The notes beneath the pieces are model-generated. The model saw only the letters and a list, made by a program, of their open reading frames with translations, ran no database searches and was not told the origin of the DNA. From Leishmania panamensis (taxonomy: Eukaryota > Euglenozoa > Kinetoplastea > Trypanosomatida > Trypanosomatidae): 64,000 bases of DNA. A program made the position numbers and the translations under genes. Each line of letters starts with the position of its first letter. Positions within the stretch are counted from its first letter, which is position 1. Positions 11,401-19,416 of this stretch are shown here, piece by piece. The DNA lies in the NCBI RefSeq assembly GCF_000755165.1, contig NC_025880.1, positions 1,271,509-1,335,508 on the forward strand, given 5' to 3'.

Positions 11401-13202
11401 CGGTGCGGAAACCATGCCTTGTCGTGAGTGGACTCAGCGTGCGTGTGTACGAGGAGGACAAGGCAGTGTCGCTGGCGAACGGTAGAATGGCTCATGGGGT
11501 GAGGCGGGCACTGAGGACAAGCTGCGGCGGCACTTATTCTCGTTTTTTGTGCAGTTCCAGCTACGCTGACGAGGAGGACACTAGCGGCAGCGACGACTCG
11601 GGGGTTGGCATTCGTGGCGGTGTTGGCATGAGCAATCGTGCCATGAGCAGCAGCGGCGGTGGGCTGCCATCCAACCTCAAGTCCTTTGTTCTACTACCAG
11701 ACAAGAAGGAGCGCCTGAACAAGTCAGGTGAGGTTCATTCAACGAACTCCCGCCCTGGAGAGTTTGACAAGTATCTCCACAAGTTTGATCTGGACGAGAC
11801 GCTTAGCCGTCTTGCTGGCAGAAAGGAGTGTCATTCCGTGGCGCTGGAGATGCTGATGCGGACGTGGGTGACGGGGCACAATACTTGCCTCTTGCTCGGG
11901 AACGGCAACGGTCGCAGCACGCACTCGCTCGACGTGACGGTGGGGGCGGTGGAGAACGCGATGATCATGCTGCGCGAGCGACTGCATGACTCGGCCAGTC
12001 GAGTTGAACTGCACATCTGCATGGGGGACGTCGCTGATGACGAGGACAACAGTGGTGTGGCAGTATTAGACCTTCTGGCATGCTCATCCGACGGCGACGA
12101 CAATGACGACAGCGGCGACGCCGAAGAATTCGAGAAGGGCGTGAGGCGGCAGCGGAAAGGGGCATCGCCAGCTGCACTGAAGCGAGGCCCACCCCGCTCT
12201 TCAGTGCAGCTGGCGCGCAGTCCGCTCTTTGGCACCGTCGTGAAAGGCCTGCGCTCCGTGAAAATCGACGACGCGACTGCCGAAACGGGTGCCATTGGTC
12301 GCCTCTTGACGCTGGGGTTTCTGCGGTTGAACATCTCGACTCACTCCTCCCGGCGCAAAAGCGTGCCGAATCAGTCGACGCTCAGCAACGCTGCGTTGAG
12401 CAAAGTACACACCAGCTTCGCTACGCTGCGGCTGAAGACTATCTGCCGAGGTGCAGACATGCGCAGTGCACGCCTGAGTGCATGGGAGAGCACGACAAGC
12501 GACAAGAGGTTTGGCTGTCAGGAACGGCACAGCCACTCTGTGGAGTACAAGGCTGACGTGCTCGTGTCCTCGCTTCTGCTCGTCTATTTTGGCACTGAGT
12601 ACATGGTGCTCGACACCCTCGTGCAGCGCAGCCACGCGTACCGCATGCCGACGCGCGAGGAAGACGAGGGCTTCGTGCATCCGAACGCACCCATTCGACA
12701 TCAGAAACCCGATTTTCTTCCCTCCAGATGGCCGAATGCAGTGGGGTTTCTGGAGTCACTGGTTGGTGATGCGTTGGGGGGCCGCACCCGCACGCTGGTG
12801 TGCCTCTGCCTCTCCGAGTATGACTCGCGCGCAACCCTCTGGCTCCGAGCGGTGAGCCGCGCACGGCGTATTACCAACGTGACGCCGAACTGCGGCAACG
12901 TGCGCAACTTCCTGGTCTACCTCCTGGAGCAGTACGACAGCTTGGCAGCGCTGAGCGCCAAGGCCACCACTAGGCACCGGCAGCGCCGCCGCCACTCCAC
13001 CGCGTCCTCCAGCAAGGAGTTTAGCCAATGGTCTGTCCACTGCGTAAGAAACATGATTGACGAGCTTGACGCCTTCCTTGCCACCCCGACAGGTGACACT
13101 CCGTCGCTTGAGCGGCTGGAGATTGCGAACGAGATGATTGCATCGGCGCCGCCGGATCTGCTAACAAATCTTCCCCTTTGCGTCTTTTCACAAAACTACT
13201 GA
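8469..13202 (+). CDS. Large disordered protein with C-terminal degenerate kinesin-motor-like domain, gene B
   Basis: The product is 1577 residues long. Residues ~1-900 are Ser/Thr/Ala/Pro-rich and look disordered. From ~911 the composition becomes that of a folded protein. A motor-like core spans ~1075-1530. It has GHNTCLLLGNGNGRSTHS near 1131-1148, where a kinesin has GYNGT-x(3)-YGQTGSGKTHT. The loop is one residue short and Lys is replaced by Arg. It also has DALGGRTRTLV followed by a helix, which closely matches kinesin DSLGGN-x-KT, and then NCGNVRNFLVY, the family motif also seen in A, C and F. An acidic insert lies near 1205-1220. The ATG is the first after a good splice acceptor. Kinesin descent is an inference from motif order; ATPase activity is unlikely with this loop. 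Confidence 0.8.
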   Translation: MSGTSTAEARDHWMETATRPRSKGAPPPLQQNSDEGQLQPARTLVEAVECFANEQYFGLSLAQGNEDGDARSNSPVSFCRSDNTEETRRHAQHNCRQSASANTKRGTRDEDAVYSEAVSSVCSSYFSRHNTLTEITHERIMAQRLSEKFYDISTFWPPDSQTSERAGDTEEQLFPAFGIEGAAPPSLVQPATRMMRARAETVATSPPSRLLAEFDDLYHVLSMPIAGAVQPSSHAGSDRDSIGGGSHFTRRAPQQDIHYLNTSVFTLFPDAPASTFARQQRDCAASRSGSASVDSSCDWVVAPESWEYGEWMLTLQPAMREALSVHSTGTMVLATSDERRSAEFTNPTATNVAAEPSNRPLLTTADYFPRTAHPKAVWNERQVGTCITTKAQCAPSTFASRLSRGVTDNDVSSQAKARPLVEVCNSAATTAPPPLDTSTATDVCITMKEVETGATTPIRSVADDSSVVDVALRQLSEPLSHHYSSGFAENIFVRRCCRASDGGAPSSEVSTFLEARSARQQPPRRPSYANSTRSVAFKAHTTTPAMSNGLLDGHQLAFTTTTTARGVTAPWLLNKSAGTVTTASVNRPAAVLIANAAPLLPSIVPPIRRTADAPLRVPSPVAPISSTATLHVLSPQTIAAVGQHTLTSYAGQPPEVLRALGRHRRRLALLPGPDNVATECLSGVPRQTKSHSTSATAIGATSSTTSTSSGDLTSSSSPQRACAEFSEPQQPFLGAEPYPDAMDDNLVIHCEWRKRMACSSQTSPADCGTCSSAAVGRSRLYMGVASSHSTASTPTATASPTAAPMTSPFATSCGLPAEEGAAHATEDVSCLSPQANEGAQQQLLKKLPLDSRDEGQTSSPVISTSLSSPLVTARKATPPREEVHDHGPASSQESGKGAVDPTRSQSDRRRRMGLKENVEVVLPDCKSLRVSMSSWLEFHNPTMREQGKEMMPSAEEVYTHLMMRSNALCALVVVDEDAVRKPCLVVSGLSVRVYEEDKAVSLANGRMAHGVRRALRTSCGGTYSRFLCSSSYADEEDTSGSDDSGVGIRGGVGMSNRAMSSSGGGLPSNLKSFVLLPDKKERLNKSGEVHSTNSRPGEFDKYLHKFDLDETLSRLAGRKECHSVALEMLMRTWVTGHNTCLLLGNGNGRSTHSLDVTVGAVENAMIMLRERLHDSASRVELHICMGDVADDEDNSGVAVLDLLACSSDGDDNDDSGDAEEFEKGVRRQRKGASPAALKRGPPRSSVQLARSPLFGTVVKGLRSVKIDDATAETGAIGRLLTLGFLRLNISTHSSRRKSVPNQSTLSNAALSKVHTSFATLRLKTICRGADMRSARLSAWESTTSDKRFGCQERHSHSVEYKADVLVSSLLLVYFGTEYMVLDTLVQRSHAYRMPTREEDEGFVHPNAPIRHQKPDFLPSRWPNAVGFLESLVGDALGGRTRTLVCLCLSEYDSRATLWLRAVSRARRITNVTPNCGNVRNFLVYLLEQYDSLAALSAKATTRHRQRRRHSTASSSKEFSQWSVHCVRNMIDELDAFLATPTGDTPSLERLEIANEMIASAPPDLLTNLPLCVFSQNY

Positions 13203-13640
13203 ATTCGAAGTCCATTGCGTGACGTACCGTTGGCCATGTGTGTCGTGTCAGACTCTGGTGGGGATTGAGACGACAGCGCAGAGAGGGATTTGGGCGCTTA
13301 CAAGGGTCGACGCTACGACTATGTGCCTTGATTTGCGTTTCTCTTCGTGCGCCCGCAATTCGCACCCATTTTCTTTTCTTTTCTAGCTTTGCCTCTGTGT
13401 GCTTGTCATCCCCCTCCTCCTTTCCTCTCGGCAACACCAGCTGACTCTTCCTTCCCCCCTTCCTCCTCGTCGTCCACTTGTCGCTCTAACTTTCCACGTC
13501 ACTCTTTTTTCTCTTCAGGCCCCGCGTTTAACGCCTCTCCACTCCCCGGGCGAACACCGTCTGCAGGAGCCTTTTCTGTCTCCTTTCTCTCCCCTCCCCG
13601 AACTAGTTTTTGTTTTCTCTTTTGTGGATATACTGAGGAG
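13203..13640. other. 3' UTR of gene B, pyrimidine-rich
   Basis: This is C/T-rich sequence between the TGA of gene B and the start of the 889-bp repeat. I see no gene in it. Confidence 0.6.
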
Positions 13641-14529
13641 ATGCATGCGGTGCGGAGGGCGGCCCTCTTGTACAAGAGAATGCCGGCGACGGATCCCCGC
13701 TCGCTCCCCCCTCCTCCCCTTTCCATGCCAGCGAGGGTGTCCACCGGCCTCTGCACGAGCTGTTTCCTGTGCTTGCTATATTCACCCTTGTGCGCGTCTC
13801 TCCGTGTCTAGCGATGCGGCAGGGTCGGTGGGAGGGGGGGGGACGATGGAGTTTCCCACTCTCCTGTGGCAGCGCATCTTTGCGCTGCCTGTCAGCGATA
13901 CTTCTTCTAGTCTCCTTTCCCCTGTGAAGGGGTGGGCCCCTGGTGACCTTATGGACCCCCCTATCGCGTTGTTTCCACTGACCACGTCCCTCTAGCACGG
14001 TCTGCTCCCCCGACACCCTTTCTGTCTCCCCTCGGTGAGCGCGGCAGCTGGAGGGGCAGGCGCCGCACTCTCGTCGCGGTGCCCAAGCACCGCGCAGACG
14101 CGTATCTACGCGCCTGCGTAAATGGCGCGCGCTGTTCCTGCCGGCAGTGGGCTCGGTGTAAGCAGTGCGATCCGTGATGCAGACCGGAGGTCGGATCGAT
14201 GGAGAGGAATGTGCTGACTCGCTAATGGCACCGGTGTGACACACTCTCTCCCTTCTTCCATCTCCCCTCTCTCACGCTAGCGAGGGTAAGGGAGCACTTG
14301 CATGGGCACGCGACGAGGTGGCGGCGGCAGTGCACGGATGGGAAGGGACGTGCATGTGTGTCTGTTCGTGTTTCTGTTTGCCTGTCTAGCGTTCCCTTTT
14401 CCTTTCTCTCTCTCTCTCTGTGTGCGCGCGCCTGCACAGGATCGATGCTCTGCCTTTTCACCCCCATGCTCGAGAAAAGTGACCAGTTTTGTCTTCCACC
14501 GCGGCGGCCAGCCTCTCGCTATCCCTCCC
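13641..14529. repeat. 889-bp direct repeat, copy 1 (pairs with 22173-23063)
   Basis: This block starts at ATGCATGCGGTGCGG and ends at CTATCCCTCCC. The second copy runs in the same orientation. I find only two A-to-G differences (in a G-run and in GGGAAGGGACG versus GGGAAGGGGCG) and one extra TC unit in copy 2. Flanks differ abruptly at both ends. The middle (about 14030-14200) is GC-rich. Open frames in it are conserved only because the DNA is nearly identical, and they do not look like protein. It lies between genes B and C. It could be a recent duplication, a gene-converted block, or a young retroposon copy; I see no poly-A tail. Confidence 0.95.
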
Positions 14530-15650
14530 TCCCTCTCTTTCTTCCTCTCTTTATGTGCTGCTTGGGTTTCCGACTTTCCCGTAGCGTAAGTGAGCGGCGG
14601 TGTTGCTTCTTACGGGAGCGCTTCGTCTTTGGTGTGTGTTTGTACTTGTGCAATGCGCATGTGTCTCAACGCGTATGTGAGCGTGGTGCTGAGTGAGTCC
14701 TTAAGGTGAAGCAGTGTTGTCACTTCTGTCTCTCCATTGCTCGTCTCACTAACCACGCTCTTTGCCTCTTTTATTCTATTTCTGTTCCCGTAGTTTTTCT
14801 TTGTCGCTGCACCGCTGCCCCCTGCCATAGATCACACCTGCACAAGCACATAACGCTAGTTGTTGTATCATCTCACATTCAATTGAAGCAAAGAAAAAAA
14901 GGCAGAAAGGGTCGTCTACTATTCTCTGCATTGTCTCCGTTCCTCCCGCTCCCGCACACCTGCGTGCACTGCCATTATTAGACGGTAGTGTGACTGTTGG
15001 GCAGAGAGACGAGAGGGAGTGGCCCTGGATCGACTCTGCTTAGATTTTGGTGGAAGCGAAGCTTTTGCCCTCTCACCTTTCCCAGTCGTCGTTCACACAC
15101 CAACACATGTGCAGATGCGTGTATGTGTGAGGAAGGCGACAAGAAGGGCAGTAGCGACAGTGCTGCTGAGCAAAGGCGGTTTTCTGACATCCTTTTCCTA
15201 ACTCTGTTGCTGCTTCCTCCCTTCTTCTCTTCATCTGCTTTGGTATGTCTCGCAGTTTTGAGTGTCTTCCTCTTCCGCACATCGCAGTGCTTCCCGTCTC
15301 ACCTACTGAAAGTGGTGATCAGCTCCGCACAGCTCTCTTCTGTTTTCCATCTCTCTGTCGCTGTGGTTGTGAGTGTTGTTGCAGCGATTTCTTTCTCCAT
15401 TTTCCACCTTCATAGGTGTGACGTGTTTGCTTATCCTTGAGCATCCCCCACACATCGAAGTCGTCCCACACGCAGACCATCAACATCTGAGTCGCTCTCG
15501 GCATCCCCTCTCCACACCCCCCTTAGCCCATTCTTGATAGCGAAGGCTGTACTGTGCAGGCGTGCCGCACTGCCTCGTTGTGTTCGCAGGAGTGGTGTCT
15601 TCGTGCTTCCTTCTTCTGCCCCCCCCCCTCCCGCCCCCCATTCACACGTA
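14530..15650. other. Spacer upstream of gene C
   Basis: Pyrimidine-rich intergenic DNA with no coding-like frame. It ends in a strong C/T tract leading to the gene C acceptor site. Confidence 0.6.
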
Positions 15651-15697
15651 TTCACTTTCTCTGTGTGTCTTGCTTGTGTGTCCAAAGGCTCACGCAG
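15620..15697 (+). promoter_or_regulatory. Probable trans-splice acceptor region of gene C
   Basis: A C-run and a T/C/G-rich tract lead to TCCAAAG (AG at 15686-15687) and CACGCAG (AG at 15695-15696), only a few bases before the ATG at 15700. The 5' UTR would be very short if these are used. Confidence 0.4.
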
Positions 15698-15699
15698 CG

Positions 15700-18600
15700 A
15701 TGCAGCAGGTGGTTGGGATACCGACACACAGCCTCGCACCGGCCAAAGGCCCAGCTATTGCGGCCGGGGCGTCGATGACGGGGCAGGGTGCACCGACACC
15801 ATTTGACCACCAGCAGCAAGGTATGTCGCTGGCGAAAGGTCAACATGCGGGTCCGGACCCCTCTGGCATGCCAGCTGGGTATCTGTCCGCCCATCAGGCG
15901 GAAACACAGCCAGTGGAGCGAGCAAACTACGACACCAACACGAACAAGCCCACCTACGCGAAGCGCGTGCGCCATGGCGAAGCATTCACATCCGTTGCCG
16001 CAGAGGGTGTGCAGCACTCGGAAAGGCCTGTGCTGGGGGCGTCTGATCCACAGCGAGTGAACAGCAACCTCCCGAGTGAATGTCCTATGCTCACCCATGC
16101 AGTGGGAGATCAGACGCGCTACGCCTTCAACGTTGACCGCAGCTCGTTTGCACACGACGCATATCGCAGCGGCGTTCTCCGCACCGGCTCCTTCCGTGGT
16201 GGCGTTCCAGGGTCGATGATGATGGGTCGCATGGGCAGTATGTACGGCATGGGTGGTTTGATGGGCTCCATGTACGGTATGGGCAGCACGTATGGCATGA
16301 ACATGTCCCGACCAGCCTCGCTGCTCGGCAGCATGTACGGAAGCCAGTATGGTATGGGGTCGATGGGATCGCTGTACGGCATGGGAGGTCTGAAGAGCCG
16401 CATGGGATCCATATACAGCATGGGGATGCCGATGGGGTCCGCCATGGGTCCGATGGGCGTGATGGGCTGCCCGATGGGGTCAATGTACAGCACAAACCCT
16501 GGCAGCCAGTTCGGTCCGAACGGCTTCAACAGCGCCTACGGCGATCACTTCCAGAACGACATGGGCAATTCGCAGTACAACGGTGCCAGAGGCTTTGGCA
16601 TGTCCGACTTGGGCAGCAGCTACCAACTGCGGCCCGGCTACGGCCCCACTGGCATGAACGGCATGGGCGAGGCAACTGGCCCGAATGGTCCCGCCTCTAC
16701 TAACGCTTTTTCACCCAGTCTCGTGGAGCGGCCTTCGGCCTTGTTCAGTGGAGCTGCCGCCGCCGCCGCGCCGCCGCAGGTGCCCCCGGAGACGAACCGA
16801 AGCAATGGTGCACCGCTTCCGGTGGCCACGCCAGCCGACGGTGCGGAGGGGCAGCACGGCGAGCGCAAGAGCGGTGTGGCAACCCTGCTGGTTATTTCTG
16901 CTGCCGCGAACCCGGCAACGACAGTGATGCTTTCGAGCAACCCGCCAGTAGCGATGGCTGCCGATGAATTACTGCGCACGGGTCCTGACGCGCAAGCTAC
17001 CGCCGACGCGATCAAGCGGAACACCCACTGCCAGGGCGTGTACCACAGCGTCAATGCTGGACACAACACGGCGCTGCTGCTCGCGACGGACGGCACGACG
17101 GAGTCCCGTTTGATGGCGGCGGAGGTGGTAAAGCAGGTGCTGGCGGAAGCACTCTCGGTAACGGCGAAGGCAGCTGCGAGTCACGGTCAGCTGGGCTACT
17201 ACGACGCTCGTGTGTCGGCCTGCGCGCTACACAGCGCCACGGAGGTGATTGACTGCGTCGAGGGTGGTGCTGTCACGAGCCTTGAGGTTGGCTCGCATCC
17301 GGTGTTCGGCCCCGCTTTTCTGAACGTTGGAGTCGTCACTGTGCGCAACATGGCAATGGGCATGCCTCAAGTCGACGCTGCCATCACTGCGGCATGCGGG
17401 AAGCCTGATGCTAAGGTGGTTGTCATCGAAGCTATCGTAAAGCAGGTACGACCAGCACAGAAGAGCGACAGCCCCATAGACGTGCTGCTCTCTTCGATTC
17501 TCTTCCTCATCAGCAACGTTACGATGGACCAGAAGTCTTTCTTTGAGGCCTTCTGCAACGACGCAAACCTGCCACCAGCCCTCATCAAGGGTTGCATTGG
17601 CGGCGCGTGCCGCACCGTGGCGGTGCTGTGTCTGCCCAAGTGCGCCGATCCCTCGACTGCGACGGAGGCGTTGGCATCACTCAACACAATCCGCAACTCC
17701 CCGAACTCGACGCCCCGCAGCGGCAACCTCGTCCGGTTCATCGCCTTCGCCACCGGTGAGAATGACAAGTTGCGACAGAAGCCGAATGTGGACGCAGCAG
17801 TGCTAGAGAAGGTTGATGCAATGCTGGCACACGGGCGCGCTATGCTGCAGGACCCGCGCAACACTGTGCCGGTGGCGTATCCCAACTCGTCGCAGCGTAC
17901 CCTGAGCCACACGTTGAACACGCCGCAGCTCTCCTCACGCGACCTCAACGCTCACGCCACGGAGAAGGGTCGTGACGCATCGAACCCGATTCGAGTGGTC
18001 GCCATGGCGAGCCCGCAGGTCCGCAACAAGCTTCCGCTGACCTTCAGTGTTGGTCCCGACGGCAGGTCCATTGTGGACGCCGCCAGTGGCACCCAGGCAT
18101 CCGCGCTAGAGGTGGTGACGCGTTCCCCAGAGGACTGGCGCAGCACGACTTCGGAGCAGGTGAAAGAGGTGCAGACGCTATTCCAGAACGGTAACAACAC
18201 TGCCATTGTTGGCACCGTCTCGCCAAACGAGGTGAACGTGTTGAGCAAGCAGCCACTATGGCTGTCCTACAAGCACATGGTTTCCTCCCTCCTCAGTGTC
18301 GCCACACAGAAGTACAAGTATGCCGAGGTGAGCCTCAGCGTCGCGTTGCTTGGTGGCAACGAACTGCTCGCAGATCTGTTGGTTAGCATGGACTCGGCAA
18401 CCACGACGGCGCAGACCCCGCAGAAGCTCTCCGTGGCGTACTCGCCGCTCTTTGGCCCTACCGTGTACAAGGCAATGATCATCAAGCAACCTACCCCACT
18501 TCAGCTCGAGTCCACTATCAACAGCGCTCTCTACCACGTGCCAGCGATTATAAAGCAGCATCCGAACAAGAAGACGGTTATCGTTGCGTCGGCCGTTATG

Positions 18601-19416
18601 AAAGGTGTCACCACCACGGATGTGTACACAAGCTCGATGCTGGCTGCCAGTGCGATGGACCCGACTGTGTTCACTGACATCCTCGACAAGGCGCCAGACG
18701 TGCCGCATGAGCTGTTTGAGTATGCCTTTGGAGGTCCGTGCTGCACCTTGTTCCTTGCAGACATCATCCAGGGTGATGCAAACGTCGGGAAAGTGGTCGA
18801 GCTGATGAACCGACTTAATGCGATGCAAAACCGCAGCGTGCGGACGTGCAGCGTGAGGAAGTTTATCGCCTTTGCCGAGGAGAGCCTGAGGAAGGCGGAT
18901 GCCAAAGCAGCCGCGGCCAAGTCGGAGACAGAGAGGGAAGCGATCATGCGCAGCAAGAAAAGCATGGAGGTATTTCACACGGAGTACAAGACCCTTATTG
19001 CAGATCCCGAGCACCACGACCCCAAGACATACCGCCGCAGCGGCGGCGGTATCGGGTCGTCTGGCTACGGCGCTGCCACCGCCACTACCCGGTTCACCCC
19101 TGGCGCGAGCAAGACGCGCAGCCTTGCGACACCAGGCACCGGTGGGGCGTTGGTCGACAAGTCTCGGAGGAGCGCTGACAGCAGCGAGAAGAACAGCGAG
19201 CAAAGCAAGAAGGCTGACGACACCAGGTCTTCGGGCAGCCGTCACAGCTCTGGTCACCGGAGAACTTCTACAGACGGCAGGAGGCGGCACCACACCAGTG
19301 GTCGCGCTAGCGCCGACTCCGAGTCCTCCGGGAGTCGTCACAGCTCCGGTTCGAAGCGCAGCTCGTCATCTTCCTCTCACAAGCATCATCACAGGTCCTC
19401 CAAAGGCCAGAAATAG
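15700..19416 (+). CDS. Protein with GSMYG-repeat N-terminus and two tandem degenerate kinesin-motor-like domains, gene C
   Basis: The product is 1238 residues from the first ATG; the frame opens further upstream only through a non-ATG codon. Residues ~174-275 hold many imperfect GSMYGMG repeats. Domain 1 (~391-700) has NAGHNTALLLATDGTTES at the P-loop position, then KGCIGGACRTV, then PRSGNLVRFIAF. Domain 2 (~763-1115) has NGNNTAIVGTVSPNE at the P-loop position, then EYAFGGPCCTL, then CSVRKFIAFAEE. Both share a short FGP motif, SHPVFGP in domain 1 and YSPLFGP in domain 2. Neither has a G-x(4)-GK[ST] loop, so ATP binding is unlikely. Residues ~1115-1238 form a Ser/Arg/His/Lys-rich basic tail that could bind tubulin or nucleic acid. 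The gene lies between two 890-bp direct repeats. A cytoskeletal role is inference. Confidence 0.82.
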   Translation: MQQVVGIPTHSLAPAKGPAIAAGASMTGQGAPTPFDHQQQGMSLAKGQHAGPDPSGMPAGYLSAHQAETQPVERANYDTNTNKPTYAKRVRHGEAFTSVAAEGVQHSERPVLGASDPQRVNSNLPSECPMLTHAVGDQTRYAFNVDRSSFAHDAYRSGVLRTGSFRGGVPGSMMMGRMGSMYGMGGLMGSMYGMGSTYGMNMSRPASLLGSMYGSQYGMGSMGSLYGMGGLKSRMGSIYSMGMPMGSAMGPMGVMGCPMGSMYSTNPGSQFGPNGFNSAYGDHFQNDMGNSQYNGARGFGMSDLGSSYQLRPGYGPTGMNGMGEATGPNGPASTNAFSPSLVERPSALFSGAAAAAAPPQVPPETNRSNGAPLPVATPADGAEGQHGERKSGVATLLVISAAANPATTVMLSSNPPVAMAADELLRTGPDAQATADAIKRNTHCQGVYHSVNAGHNTALLLATDGTTESRLMAAEVVKQVLAEALSVTAKAAASHGQLGYYDARVSACALHSATEVIDCVEGGAVTSLEVGSHPVFGPAFLNVGVVTVRNMAMGMPQVDAAITAACGKPDAKVVVIEAIVKQVRPAQKSDSPIDVLLSSILFLISNVTMDQKSFFEAFCNDANLPPALIKGCIGGACRTVAVLCLPKCADPSTATEALASLNTIRNSPNSTPRSGNLVRFIAFATGENDKLRQKPNVDAAVLEKVDAMLAHGRAMLQDPRNTVPVAYPNSSQRTLSHTLNTPQLSSRDLNAHATEKGRDASNPIRVVAMASPQVRNKLPLTFSVGPDGRSIVDAASGTQASALEVVTRSPEDWRSTTSEQVKEVQTLFQNGNNTAIVGTVSPNEVNVLSKQPLWLSYKHMVSSLLSVATQKYKYAEVSLSVALLGGNELLADLLVSMDSATTTAQTPQKLSVAYSPLFGPTVYKAMIIKQPTPLQLESTINSALYHVPAIIKQHPNKKTVIVASAVMKGVTTTDVYTSSMLAASAMDPTVFTDILDKAPDVPHELFEYAFGGPCCTLFLADIIQGDANVGKVVELMNRLNAMQNRSVRTCSVRKFIAFAEESLRKADAKAAAAKSETEREAIMRSKKSMEVFHTEYKTLIADPEHHDPKTYRRSGGGIGSSGYGAATATTRFTPGASKTRSLATPGTGGALVDKSRRSADSSEKNSEQSKKADDTRSSGSRHSSGHRRTSTDGRRRHHTSGRASADSESSGSRHSSGSKRSSSSSSHKHHHRSSKGQK

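Noticed and set aside
13603..14244. A - strand frame repeated almost exactly at 22162-22776
   Set aside because: The frame is shared only because the DNA repeat is nearly identical; the protein looks like chance translation.
18256..19341. A - strand open frame of 361 codons
   Set aside because: It lies opposite gene C and results from the GC-rich third positions of that gene.
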